Assembly: GCF_903903185.1 (NCBI RefSeq)
Contig: NZ_CAIUXT010000226.1
Location: 24,446 to 88,445 of the forward strand
Source: an uncultured Rhodoblastus sp.
GTDB taxonomy: Bacteria; Pseudomonadota; Alphaproteobacteria; Rhizobiales; Beijerinckiaceae
Direction of reading: 5' to 3'
Length of the DNA: 64,000 nucleotides
A model generated the notes under the pieces. That model was not told the origin of the DNA. It did not search any database and saw only the letters and a program-made list of their open reading frames with translations. Made by a program: the position numbers and the translations under genes. Shown here piece after piece: positions 1 through 9,825 of this stretch (its first letter is position 1; each line of letters begins with the position of its first letter).

Positions 1-287
1 GACCGGGTCGGGCGGCAAATTTGTTACTTTCTCGTCCATAGGTCCGCTCCCCCGACGCCTTGTTCCGTCCCGTTTCCCTCATCGACTGCGATAGCGCCGC
101 GACAGGAGGGTCAAGATTTTTCCTATGCTAATGACAAGCGTTTGACCACCTTGGTCGCTTGCCGGAAAAAGCGGGAGCGATGGGAGATATTTCACAGTAA
201 ATTCGGTTTAGCGGTTTTCGGGCGCCTGTCCAGACTGCGGCGACAGTTTAGAATCAATCTAACTTTGGTTGACGACGTATCCGCGAC

Positions 288-2294
288 TCAGAACAGATCG
301 GGCCCGTCGCGTTCGAGGTGGGCCATCACCAGAAGCTTGCGCAGATCGCGCACCAGCCGCGAGCCCTGCGGCTGGTAGAGCGGCTTTTCCAACAGCGAGG
401 GAAGGCGCTGCATCGCGGCGCGCGCCTTGGTCAGATCGCATCCCGAAATGCGGGAGATCATGTTGGCGGCCTCGAATTTGGTCGCCTCCGATGGCGCGGA
501 ATCGATGGCGAGGCGCCATTCCGGCGCAGCGCGCAGGCCGCCTTCGACGCGGCGAAGTCCATCGACGGTGGCCAGCACGACGACGATGTCGCCTTCCTCC
601 AGCACAATGTCGTCGGAGGGAATGAAGCGCTTCAGGTCGCCGCGCTGGTGAATCATCGGCGCGACCCCATAGCCGAAGGCGATTTCCGACAGGTTTCGGC
701 CGATCAATGTGTCGCCCGCGCGGACAATATATTCGGTGACGAGCGTCGAACGGTCGTCGAGATGGAAGGCGCTCAGGATGTTTTCGCCGAAGGCGGCGCC
801 GGCGATGGCCTCGGCGGCGATGGCGTAATCGCTGAGGCCGGTGGAGGAGGACAACAGCGAGGCGACATTGCGCGCCAGTTCCTGGTCGGCGGTGCGGAAC
901 ACGATGGTGCATTCCGGGTTGAGCGAGCGCGCCAGCAGGCTGACTTCGAGATTGGCGACCTGGTCGTCCATCACCGCGACGACGCTTTTCGCGGTCTCGA
1001 CATTGGCCCGCGCCAGAGCCTCGCGCAATGGGCCGAAAAAAATCGGCATGTCGGACAGGACATCCTCGGGCAGGGGCTCCTGCGAGACGCCGACCGTCGG
1101 CCGGCGCCATTGGCGAAGGATATCGGCGATCCTCTGGCCGATGTCGCCCATGCCGATGACGATGGTATGTCCGCCCGAGGGGGCCGCCGGCCGGCGCCGC
1201 GCGATCTGCAGCCGAGAGCTCAACAGCCTTTCCGTCAGGGTGGCGAAGACGACGCCGAGAAACACCGTGCTGCAGACGTGGATCAGCACCGAAAAGGCGT
1301 AAAGCCGGTCCGAGATCGGAAACGGCACCTTTATGGCGCCGAACACATTGTCGAAGCCGCCGATCGACAACACGATGGCGATGTTGATGGCGTCGAGCGT
1401 CGAGATGTCGGGGTTTTCAGCCCGATAATAAAGGAAGGTCGTCAACGAGAGCGCAAGCATGATGACGAAGGAGATCGAAGCGACGCGCGGAATCTCGATG
1501 GCGCCGAGCAGGCGTCGGGCTTCGAGCAGCGATGTCGAGAACCGCGCCGAAAGTGTGGGTCCGGGCTCATGCTTTCCCCGGTGCGGCGAAAGCGCGCCTT
1601 CGCCGGGCAGCAATTCGCCGCTCTCGAAAAAGGTCAGGACGTCGCCCTCGACGATTTCCTTGTCCGGGTTGACCGCGAAGAAGAAATCGCCGACCGGATG
1701 GTCGGCGGCGGTGACGCTGAAAATGCGCCGCTCGGCATGGGCCAGTTCGAACACCCGCCGTCCGAGCATGCGCAAATTGCCGGCCTCGACGACGACGCGC
1801 CCGACTCGCACCTTGATCCCCTCGACCTCGAAAAAAGCCTGGGTCCGATCCCCAAGCGAGACCAGGGCGAAGGCGCCGGCGGAAAATTGCGACGGCTCGA
1901 AAGCCACCAGATTTCCCAATTGCTGGCGCAGCAGCGCATTGAGGTTTTCCTGCGCCGAACGGATGATGAGCCGGACGCGCGGGTTGAGCGAACGGGCGAT
2001 GAAGGCGGCGGCGATATTATTGCGCTCGTCGCCGGTGACCAGCAGCACGGCGCGACAATTGCGGACGCCGGCCTTTTTGAGCACCTCCGCATGGCCGCAA
2101 TCGCCGGCGTAAAACGCGTCGATGAGGCCCGACAACGCGGGGTCCAGCCCGGTTTCGGCGGCCAGATCGACGCCGATCACGCGAACGCCGAAGGCCTTGA
2201 GCACGGCGACGCATTCCTGCCCCAATCGCCCGAGGCCGCAGACCAGAAAGTCTTCGGAGTGATTTCTTGGGCTGGGGTAGGGCGCGTTCGGCAT
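288..2294 (-). CDS. TrkA-N / potassium channel-type NAD-binding protein (two RCK-like domains)
   Basis: Translation from MPNAPYPSPR contains two Rossmann motifs (VCGLGRLGQECVAVLKAFGVRVIGVD; IVIGMGDIGQRIADIL) flanking transmembrane segments. The track's longer 942 aa ORF overlaps the upstream gene, so the start was moved to 2294. Confidence 0.82.
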   Translation of the reverse strand: MPNAPYPSPRNHSEDFLVCGLGRLGQECVAVLKAFGVRVIGVDLAAETGLDPALSGLIDAFYAGDCGHAEVLKKAGVRNCRAVLLVTGDERNNIAAAFIARSLNPRVRLIIRSAQENLNALLRQQLGNLVAFEPSQFSAGAFALVSLGDRTQAFFEVEGIKVRVGRVVVEAGNLRMLGRRVFELAHAERRIFSVTAADHPVGDFFFAVNPDKEIVEGDVLTFFESGELLPGEGALSPHRGKHEPGPTLSARFSTSLLEARRLLGAIEIPRVASISFVIMLALSLTTFLYYRAENPDISTLDAINIAIVLSIGGFDNVFGAIKVPFPISDRLYAFSVLIHVCSTVFLGVVFATLTERLLSSRLQIARRRPAAPSGGHTIVIGMGDIGQRIADILRQWRRPTVGVSQEPLPEDVLSDMPIFFGPLREALARANVETAKSVVAVMDDQVANLEVSLLARSLNPECTIVFRTADQELARNVASLLSSSTGLSDYAIAAEAIAGAAFGENILSAFHLDDRSTLVTEYIVRAGDTLIGRNLSEIAFGYGVAPMIHQRGDLKRFIPSDDIVLEEGDIVVVLATVDGLRRVEGGLRAAPEWRLAIDSAPSEATKFEAANMISRISGCDLTKARAAMQRLPSLLEKPLYQPQGSRLVRDLRKLLVMAHLERDGPDLF

Positions 2295-2334
2295 CGCGGG
2301 AATCTTCTCTTGGCGGTGACATCCCTCGCAGGGC

Positions 2335-3357
2335 TCAGGAATCGATTCCCCAGAATTGCGCCATATGGCGCGCCGCGGACCAGCCGACGTCGAGCACGCA
2401 GAAACCGCTCCGCCCGCCCTCGGAAGTGCTCGAATCGACGGGAAATCCGTGGCCCATGTCCGCGAGGGCCCAGAATTCGACGACGGCGCCCCGCTTCGTG
2501 CTCCAGACGCGGCGCCTGATGCCGGGCCTCGGTTCGGTCTCGACGCCGGCCGAATCGTCAAACCCCTGCAAGGCGGTCCATTGCGCCGCCAAAGCCTCGG
2601 CGTTGCGCGGATCGACGGTGCGGTCGCGCCCGCCCTGCCAGATCGAGATTTTCGGCCAGACGCGGGGCCGGACCGTCGGCGGCGCGGCGCGGAGCGCGGC
2701 GTCGGCGAGCAGGGCGCGGGTGGTGAAGCGGTCGGCCCGATGCATGCGCAGCAAGGCCGAGGCGCCCCCAAAGGCGGCGCCGACCGGCATTCCCGCGACC
2801 ACGCCGCCGCCGGCGAAAACCGTCGGATAGGCCGCCAGCAACGCTGCCGCCATCGCCCCGCCGGCCGAAAGCCCGACGATATAAACCCGTCGCGGGTCGG
2901 ACCGGAAGCGCGCTGCGGCGGCGCGAACCATCTGGCGGATCGATTTGGCCTCGCCGGCGCCCCGGCGCACGTCGCCGGGCTGGTACCAGTTGAAACAGCG
3001 CCCGGCGCTGTTCCTGGCGGTCTGCTCGGGCAGAAGCAGCGCCGCGCCAAGGCGCTCGGCGAGCGCGATCCAGCCGGAGTTGCGGGCGAACATCGCCGCG
3101 TCCTGGCCGCAGCCATGCAGCACCACGATCAGCGGCGCGCCCGGGGCCAGCTTTTTTTTCGCGGGCGCATAGACGAACATCCGCAAGGCGCCGGGATTGG
3201 CGCCGAAATTGGCGACCTCGACCACGCGGCCGGCGTCGCCCGGCGCGAAAAAATTCGGCGCGGCCATCGCGCGGAAAACCGGCATCCAGGCCTTGGCGGC
3301 CCACAAAGCCGGGGCGAGCGCCGAACGGGCCGATTTTCGCTTCGGGGCGCGGGCCAT
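2335..3357 (-). CDS. Extracellular PHB/PHA depolymerase family esterase
   Basis: MARAPKRKSARS start; lipase-type GLSAGGAMAAAL nucleophile motif, VVLHGCGQDAAMFA and RCFNWYQPGDVRRGAGEA, typical of short-chain-length PHA depolymerases. Confidence 0.85.
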   Translation of the reverse strand: MARAPKRKSARSALAPALWAAKAWMPVFRAMAAPNFFAPGDAGRVVEVANFGANPGALRMFVYAPAKKKLAPGAPLIVVLHGCGQDAAMFARNSGWIALAERLGAALLLPEQTARNSAGRCFNWYQPGDVRRGAGEAKSIRQMVRAAAARFRSDPRRVYIVGLSAGGAMAAALLAAYPTVFAGGGVVAGMPVGAAFGGASALLRMHRADRFTTRALLADAALRAAPPTVRPRVWPKISIWQGGRDRTVDPRNAEALAAQWTALQGFDDSAGVETEPRPGIRRRVWSTKRGAVVEFWALADMGHGFPVDSSTSEGGRSGFCVLDVGWSAARHMAQFWGIDS

Positions 3358-3569
3358 TATTTCGGGCTTTTGCCCCGTTTGCGCGACGATGGCGTCTTGA
3401 GCGCGCCGGTCCAGAACGAAGCCGCCATTTTGCCGGCCTCGCGGATGGCCGCCGCCTGCTGCTGGCGCGCGGCGGCGAGCCATAGCCCCCGGCCGGTCCC
3501 GGAGACCTTGTTGGCGCCGCTGAGCCAGAGGCTCATGAGCGGGTTCTTTAGGGTCGGGCATTTGGACAT
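3357..3569 (-). CDS. Small hypothetical protein, translationally coupled to the PHA depolymerase
   Basis: 70 aa ORF (MSKCPTLKNPLMSLWLSGANKV...) ending in a TAATG overlap with the depolymerase start. Confidence 0.5.
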   Translation of the reverse strand: MSKCPTLKNPLMSLWLSGANKVSGTGRGLWLAAARQQQAAAIREAGKMAASFWTGALKTPSSRKRGKSPK

Positions 3570-3597
3570 CGCGGTTTCCGGGGCCGGCTGTCTGGAG

Positions 3598-3819
3598 TCA
3601 CTCGGCCAGATCGAGCAGGTCGCGGCCATTGGCGATCCAGAGATTGAGCCGCTTTTCCGAAACCTCGCTGTCGCCGGGGCCCTTGATGCGCAAGATTTCG
3701 CAGCCCTGCATGTGCAGGGTGCGGGCCTGCGCAAGGGCTCTGCGCTCGGTCGGGGCGCTCGGCGAGCGCGTTTCCCTGACGCCCAATGATGTCCGATAGA
3801 CGACAACCCAGTCTGCCAT
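3598..3819 (-). CDS. Small hypothetical protein (73 aa)
   Basis: MADWVVVYRTSLGVRETRSPSAPTERRALAQARTLHMQGCEILRIKGPGD...; same strand and compactly placed. Confidence 0.5.
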   Translation of the reverse strand: MADWVVVYRTSLGVRETRSPSAPTERRALAQARTLHMQGCEILRIKGPGDSEVSEKRLNLWIANGRDLLDLAE

Positions 3820-3914
3820 GAGAAACCTCTTCAGAATCGAATGAGGGAGTATAGCATGAATTGCGCGAATTTCGGGTGACGCCGCGCAATTCCTGCGCCG
3901 CGCGAAATTTCGCG

Positions 3915-4820
3915 TCAGCGGGCCGGCTGTCTTTCCTGCGTCCGCGCGCCGCCATGCTCCGCCTTGTCCTCCGGCTCGACGTGAATGGACACGATGGGTT
4001 CGTGCAACTGGTCCTTGAGCGCGGCTTCCAGCCGGTCGCAGATGGCGTGCGACTGCGCCACCGACATGGCGCCGGGGACGACGAGATGGAAGTCGATGAA
4101 AGTGGCGCTGCCGGCATTGCGGGCGCGCACGTCGTGGAATTCGATCGCATCGACCGCATGGGCGGCAATGATTTCGTTGATCTGCTTGAGTTCCACTTCC
4201 GGCGGGGCGGCGTCGAGCAATCCGCCGGAATTTTCGTGGATCACTTCCCAGCCGCTCCACAATACATGGACGGCGACCAGCGCCGCCACGACCGAATCGA
4301 GCTGCTGGACGCCGGTCGCGATCACCAGGCCGACGCCGACGACGACGCCGAGCGACGTCACCACGTCCGCAAGCAGATGCTTGCCGTCGGAGACCAGCGC
4401 CGGCGAGCGCTGTTTGCGGCCGGTGTGGATCAGCACATAGCTCCAGATGACGTTGAGGACGGTGGCTATGCTGCTGACCGCCACGCCGAGCAGCGGCGCG
4501 TCGATCGGTTCGGGATAGAGGAAACCGTGATACGCCTCGTGCAGAATGGTGGCGCCGGCGACGAAGATCAGCGCCCCGACGAGGACCGCCGAGAGATATT
4601 CGGCCTTGTGGTGGCCATAGGGGTGCTGCGGGTCCGGCGGCTGCTGCGCATAGCGGATGGCGATGACCGCCGCAATGGCGGTCGCCACGTTGATGATGCT
4701 CTCCAGCGCGTCGGAGAACAGCGCCACGGAGCCGGTCAGCTGGTAGGCGAAGCCCTTGATCGAGACGACGGCGAGGCTGACCGCGAGGCTGCCGAAGGCG
4801 ACTTTCCGCGATAGGTTCAT
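3915..4820 (-). CDS. Cation diffusion facilitator (CDF) family transporter
   Basis: MNLSRKVAFGSLAVSLAVVSIKGFAYQLTGSVALFSDALESIINV; YGHHKAEYLSA motif; C-terminal cytoplasmic domain. Confidence 0.88.
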   Translation of the reverse strand: MNLSRKVAFGSLAVSLAVVSIKGFAYQLTGSVALFSDALESIINVATAIAAVIAIRYAQQPPDPQHPYGHHKAEYLSAVLVGALIFVAGATILHEAYHGFLYPEPIDAPLLGVAVSSIATVLNVIWSYVLIHTGRKQRSPALVSDGKHLLADVVTSLGVVVGVGLVIATGVQQLDSVVAALVAVHVLWSGWEVIHENSGGLLDAAPPEVELKQINEIIAAHAVDAIEFHDVRARNAGSATFIDFHLVVPGAMSVAQSHAICDRLEAALKDQLHEPIVSIHVEPEDKAEHGGARTQERQPAR

Positions 4821-4963
4821 GAGCTGGCCTTGTGAATGGCGCCGAGCCCGGCCATCGCTGTCCGGCGGGCTGGAAGCTCCCTTCCTATAGAACGCATCGG
4901 CGCCCAGCGGCAAATGAAGCTGGCCGGGAGTCCGGGCCAGTCAAATTCGAGACGATTTTCAAG

Positions 4964-6166
4964 TCAAGGGCGGGCGGGCTCCGCACGCGGCGTGACCTTG
5001 GCGCCGTCAACGAGCGAATCCGGCGGATTGACGACGATGCGGTCCGCGAGAGCGACGCCCTGGGAAATTTCGAGCGTCGCGCCGAGATCGTTGACCACCG
5101 CGACCGGGCGCAGCCGGGCGATCCCCTCCGCGTCCACCACCGCCACGCTCGGCCCTTCGGCGCGAAACAAAAGGGTGTTGGCCGGGATCGACAAGGGTCC
5201 CTTCGGCGTCAGCGGAAGCGTCACCTGGACATAGGCGCCCGGCGTCAGCCGGCCATCGGGATTGGGCAAGGCCAGTTCGACGCGCTGGGCGCGCGTCGCC
5301 GTGTCGATGGCGCCGGCGATGCGCGAGATCTGGCCCAAAAACGTCTGTCCGGGCAATTCTGCCTGGGTCACGACGACCTCGTCGCCGACCTTGACGCCGA
5401 GGGAATAGGCCTGAGGGACGTCGATGGCCACGCGCAGCGGATCGGGACGGGCCATGCCGAACAAAGCCGAGCCCGCGCCGCCGGCGGTAATCAGATTGCC
5501 GACATCGACGTTGCGCGCCGTGATGACCCCGTCGAACGGGGCCATCACATGTTTGAAGGCGCTGGTTTCCTGCAATTGCTTGAGATAGGCGCCGGCGGAG
5601 TTCTGCAAGGCGACGGCGGTGTCATAGGCGTTCTGCTTGGTGTCGAGGTCCTGCCGCGCCACCGAATTCTGCGCGAACAGCAATTTCCAGCGCTTGAGCG
5701 CGGCATCTGCGAGCACCGTATTGGCCTTGGCGTTTTCGAGTTGGGCGGCGGCCTGGGCGACCTGCTGGTCGAGTTCCGGCGTATCCAGTTCGGCCAGAAC
5801 CTGCCCTTTCCGCACCTTGGCGCCGATATCGACCAAAAACGAGCGCACATAGCCGCTGACCCGGGCGTAGATCTGGGTCTCGTTGTCGCCGCGCAGAGTC
5901 GCCGGCAGGGTGAGCGCGCCGGCGCTTTTGGTCGGCGTCGGGTTGACCGTGGCGACGAAGATTTTCTGACCCTGCTCGGCCTGTTCCTTGAGCGCCGCCT
6001 TGGCCGCGCCGCGCGCAAGAATGACGCGGAGGGCGCCGGCGGCCAGCAGGGCGGCGAAGATCAGCGCGACGATCTTCGCGGCGCGCCAGACCGCGCCGCG
6101 CCTCGGGAGATGCATATGCCCATCGTCGCTGGTCAGGCCAAGGGAAGCATGGTTTTCTTTCGTCAC
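4964..6166 (-). CDS. RND efflux periplasmic adaptor (membrane fusion protein)
   Basis: HlyD-like: VSGYVRSFLVDIGAKVRKGQVLAELDTPELDQQVAQA, FDGVITARNVDVGNLI. GTG start overlaps the stop of the downstream-coordinate RND gene (GTGA). Confidence 0.85.
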   Translation of the reverse strand: MTKENHASLGLTSDDGHMHLPRRGAVWRAAKIVALIFAALLAAGALRVILARGAAKAALKEQAEQGQKIFVATVNPTPTKSAGALTLPATLRGDNETQIYARVSGYVRSFLVDIGAKVRKGQVLAELDTPELDQQVAQAAAQLENAKANTVLADAALKRWKLLFAQNSVARQDLDTKQNAYDTAVALQNSAGAYLKQLQETSAFKHVMAPFDGVITARNVDVGNLITAGGAGSALFGMARPDPLRVAIDVPQAYSLGVKVGDEVVVTQAELPGQTFLGQISRIAGAIDTATRAQRVELALPNPDGRLTPGAYVQVTLPLTPKGPLSIPANTLLFRAEGPSVAVVDAEGIARLRPVAVVNDLGATLEISQGVALADRIVVNPPDSLVDGAKVTPRAEPARP

Positions 6167-9100
6167 GGCGCGGCTCTCCTGTGCCGGGTGGAATGGGCTC
6201 CGGCGAACACCAGCGGCACGAACAGCAAAGTCGAGAAGGTGGCGAAAATCAGGCCGCCGATCACCGCGCGGCCGAGCGGCGCGTTTTGCTCGGCGCCTTC
6301 GCCAAGGCCGAGCGCCATCGGGATCATGCCGACGATCATCGCGAAGGCGGTCATCAGCACGGGTCGAATGCGGGTGGCGCCGGCCTCGAGCGCAGCCGAG
6401 AGCGGCGGTTCGCCATGCGCCAGCCGCTCGCGGGCGAAGGACACCAGCAAAATCGAATTGGCCGTCGCGACGCCGGTGGTCATGATGGCGCCGGTCAGCG
6501 CCGGGACCGAGAGCGGCGTGCCGGTGAGGTAGAGCATCCATCCGATGCCTGCCAGCGCGGCGGGCAGCGCACTGACGATGATGAGCGGATCGAGCAGCGA
6601 CTGGAAATTTACGACGATCAAGAGATAGACCAGCACAATCGCGACCAGAACGCCAATGGCGAGGCCGATATAGGAGCTTTTCATCGTCGCCGCCTGTCCG
6701 CGCAGCGCGATTTCAGTGCCGCGCGGCAGATTGGGCTGCGCTTCGTCGACGATTTTTTGGATGTCTGCGGCGGCCCCGCCGAGGTCGCGGCCTTCGACGC
6801 TGACATAAATGTCGATGGCGGGACGCAGGTTGAAACGCGACACCAGCGCATTTTCCGACCCAGGTTGCACGGTCGCCAGATTGCCGAGCAATTGCGGCCG
6901 CTGGCCGGTTCCGGCGTTGACCGGCGTGCGCAGCAGGTCATCGACCGTATTGACGCGATATTGTGGGGTTTGCGTCGAAACGCTGTAGGTAATGCCGTTC
7001 TGCGGGCTGAGCCAGAAGGTCGGGGTGGTCTGGCTGCTTCCGGAAAGCGAGATCAGCAGGTTTTGCGCCAGGCTGTTGGCGTTGAGATTGACCTGCTGCA
7101 GCCGGGTGCGGTCCATGACGATGCGCAGACTTGGCTGGTCGAGCCTTTGCAGGATATGGGCGTCAACCGCGCCGGGGACCTTTTGAATTTCGCGCAGGAG
7201 CTGTGAGGCGAGGGTGAAGCTCTTGCGCGTGTCCGAGCCGACGATCTGCACATTGACCGCCGCCGGCTGGCCGAAATTGAGGATCTGCGTGACGATATCG
7301 GCCGGCTGGAAGAAGAACTCGACGCCAGGAAATTGCTCCGGCAGACCTTTGCGCAGGGCGGAGATGAAGCCTTGCGACGGGCGATGGTCCGGCGTCAGCG
7401 CGATCATGATCTCGGCGTCCAGGGTCCCGATGGTTCCGGCGTTGCTGTAGGACAGATTGATGCCCGAATAGGGCAGGCCGATATTATCGACGATGGTCGC
7501 CAGTTGGTCGGCGGGAATCTGCGTTCGGATATATTGGTCGACCTCGTCGGCGAGCCGCGCGGTCTCTTCGATGCGCATCCCGGTCGGCGCGCGCATGTGC
7601 AGCCTGATCGCGGTCGCATCGACGGAGGGGAAGAAATCCTGACCGAGCAGGAAAAACAGTCCGAGCGAAGCCAGCCAGAAAGTCAGGAACGAGGCGCAGA
7701 CCGCTTTTCTGCGGGTCAGCAGCAGGCTGAGCAGAACGATATAGAGGCCGCGAAACTTCTCGAAACCGATGTTGAAGGCGTGATGGATGCGGGCAAACAC
7801 ATTTCCCGGCGCCGTTTGCGCGCCGGGAAGGCGCAGCAGCAGCAGGGCCATGGTCGGAACCAGCGTGCGCGAGAGGATATAGGAGGCGAGCATGGCGAAA
7901 ACCACCGCCTCGGCCAGCGGCACGAACAGGAACCGCGACACGCCGGTCAGAAAGAACATCGGCGTGAAAACAATGCAGATGCACAGCGTCGAGACCAGCG
8001 CCGGGAGCGCGATTTCGCCCGCGCCTTCATAGATCGAATCGTAAAGGCTCCCGCCGAGGTGCAGGTGGCGCTCGATGTTTTCGATCGTCACCGTGGCGTC
8101 ATCGACGAGAATGCCCACCGCCAGCGCCAGGCCGCCGAGCGTCATGATATTGATGGTCTGGCCGATGGCCTGCAGCACCAAAAGCGAAGTCAGGATCGAC
8201 AGCGGGATCGAAACCGCGATGATCAGCGTTGCACGCCAGTTGCCGAGGAACAGCAGGATCAGCGCCGCGGTAAGGCCCGCGGCGATCGCCGCCTCGCGCA
8301 GCACGCCGGAAATGGCGGCGCGCACATAGACCGACTGGTCGAACAGCGCGCGCACGTCGATTTCCGGCGGGATCAGCTTTTGCGCCCTGGGCAGGGTTTC
8401 GTTGAGGGTCTCGACGATGCGCAGCGTCGAGGCCGAGCCGGCCTTGATGACCGACATCAGCACGCCGCGCGCCCCGTCGAGCCGGACGATATTGGTCTGG
8501 GGCGAGAAGCCGTCGCGCACATGGGCGACCTCGCGCAGATAGGTCACCGCGCCATTGACCGTGCGCACCGGCAGATTGTTGAGCCCCTCGACCGTCTCCG
8601 GCGCGCCGTTGACGCCGACGATGAATTCGGTCGGGCCCATTTTCGCGGTTCCCGAGGGCAAGATCAGGTTCTGGGCGCCGATCGCATTGACCACGTCGAG
8701 CGGCGACAGGCCGCGCGCCAGCAGCGCCGACGTGTCGAGATCGACCGAGATCAGGCGCTGCTTGCCGCCGAAGGGGAAGGGAATGGCGACGCCGGGAATG
8801 GTGACCAGCGGCGGACGAAACACGTTGAAGGCGTTGTCGAACACCGTCTGTTCCGGCAGGGTCGTGCTGGACAGCGCCAGTTGCGTCACCGGAATGGCGG
8901 AAGCGGAATAGGTGATGATGAGCGGCGGCGTCGTCCCGGGCGGCAGGCTCTTGAGCATCACCTGCTCGCTCGCGGCGGTCTGGGCTATGGCGGCGGCGAT
9001 GTTCGCGCCGGGCTGGAAGAAGATCTTTATGATCGCGACGCTGTTATAGGATTGCGATTCGACGTGTTCGATGTCGTTGACGGTGGTGGTCAGGATGCGT

Positions 9101-9303
9101 TCGGCCGGCCCGGTGATGCGCGCCCCCATCTCCTGCGCCGACAGGCCGCTGTAGTTCCAGATGACGCTGATGACCGGGATGTTGATGTCCGGCAGGATGT
9201 CGGTCGCCATGGTCAGCAGCATGTAAGGCGTCGCCAGCACGATCATCAGCGCCATGACGATGAACGTGTAGGGGCGCTTCAGCGCTATGCTGACAATCCA
9301 CAT
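6163..9303 (-). CDS. RND efflux transporter, AcrB/MexB-type permease
   Basis: MWIVSIALKRPYTFIVMALMIVLATPYMLL; about 1046 aa; GGLALAVGILVDDATVTIENIERHL motif. Confidence 0.93.
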   Translation of the reverse strand: MWIVSIALKRPYTFIVMALMIVLATPYMLLTMATDILPDINIPVISVIWNYSGLSAQEMGARITGPAERILTTTVNDIEHVESQSYNSVAIIKIFFQPGANIAAAIAQTAASEQVMLKSLPPGTTPPLIITYSASAIPVTQLALSSTTLPEQTVFDNAFNVFRPPLVTIPGVAIPFPFGGKQRLISVDLDTSALLARGLSPLDVVNAIGAQNLILPSGTAKMGPTEFIVGVNGAPETVEGLNNLPVRTVNGAVTYLREVAHVRDGFSPQTNIVRLDGARGVLMSVIKAGSASTLRIVETLNETLPRAQKLIPPEIDVRALFDQSVYVRAAISGVLREAAIAAGLTAALILLFLGNWRATLIIAVSIPLSILTSLLVLQAIGQTINIMTLGGLALAVGILVDDATVTIENIERHLHLGGSLYDSIYEGAGEIALPALVSTLCICIVFTPMFFLTGVSRFLFVPLAEAVVFAMLASYILSRTLVPTMALLLLRLPGAQTAPGNVFARIHHAFNIGFEKFRGLYIVLLSLLLTRRKAVCASFLTFWLASLGLFFLLGQDFFPSVDATAIRLHMRAPTGMRIEETARLADEVDQYIRTQIPADQLATIVDNIGLPYSGINLSYSNAGTIGTLDAEIMIALTPDHRPSQGFISALRKGLPEQFPGVEFFFQPADIVTQILNFGQPAAVNVQIVGSDTRKSFTLASQLLREIQKVPGAVDAHILQRLDQPSLRIVMDRTRLQQVNLNANSLAQNLLISLSGSSQTTPTFWLSPQNGITYSVSTQTPQYRVNTVDDLLRTPVNAGTGQRPQLLGNLATVQPGSENALVSRFNLRPAIDIYVSVEGRDLGGAAADIQKIVDEAQPNLPRGTEIALRGQAATMKSSYIGLAIGVLVAIVLVYLLIVVNFQSLLDPLIIVSALPAALAGIGWMLYLTGTPLSVPALTGAIMTTGVATANSILLVSFARERLAHGEPPLSAALEAGATRIRPVLMTAFAMIVGMIPMALGLGEGAEQNAPLGRAVIGGLIFATFSTLLFVPLVFAGAHSTRHRRAAP

Positions 9304-9449
9304 GCGGCGATCTTGACCATTTTCGTTTCGCTTTCGCGCCACGGGGCGCGCCCAAGCGAAGTCTACGAGAATGATCGGCTTATAACAGTTTTACCGCAGG
9401 CGGATGGAAAAAAATCACATTGCGGGCGCGCAAAACGGGTCTTGCCGCC

Positions 9450-9749
9450 TCAGCCGAACTTGAACAGGATGCCGTATCCGCCGCGCGGATATTCCCAGGT
9501 GATTTCGCCTGCGGGCTCGCACAGGATGCGGCAGGTGCCACATTCGAGGCAGCCGTCGGCGGTCAATTCGACCTGGCCATTTTCCGCCTGCGAATAGCAG
9601 CCGGCGGGACAGAGATGGGTCATGGCCAGAAGATTTTTCGACGGCTTGTCATGCGGCATGACCTTGATGTGCGGCTGGCCGGAATCGACCAGATAGCGAT
9701 TCTGGAACAGTTTTTCTTCGACCTTCTGGAATTGCGGTTCGATACCCAT
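9450..9749 (-). CDS. fixX: FixX ferredoxin-like protein (copy 2 of the tandem pair)
   Basis: [27 protein letters not shown]...CPAGCYSQ...[14 protein letters not shown]; one residue different from the 11254..11553 copy. Confidence 0.93.
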   Translation of the reverse strand: MGIEPQFQKVEEKLFQNRYLVDSGQPHIKVMPHDKPSKNLLAMTHLCPAGCYSQAENGQVELTADGCLECGTCRILCEPAGEITWEYPRGGYGILFKFG

Positions 9750-9825
9750 GCTGTCTCCCTTGGTCAAAAGTCGTTTTCGAACGAGGCGGAGTTTGGTTCG
9801 CGGGAAGGAAAGGGGCGAATGATCT

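Noticed and set aside
1-39. Possible start of a minus-strand gene (MDEKVTNLPPDPV...) at the left edge
   Set aside because: Only 13 codons visible; plausible but not identifiable or supportable.
318-2519. 733 aa plus-strand ORF opposite the TrkA-type gene
   Set aside because: Low-complexity Arg/Asp/Gln-rich translation, antisense to a clear homolog; a GC-rich codon-bias artefact.
7333-9597. 754 aa plus-strand ORF opposite the RND permease
   Set aside because: Antisense to an unmistakable AcrB-type protein; no recognisable domain.
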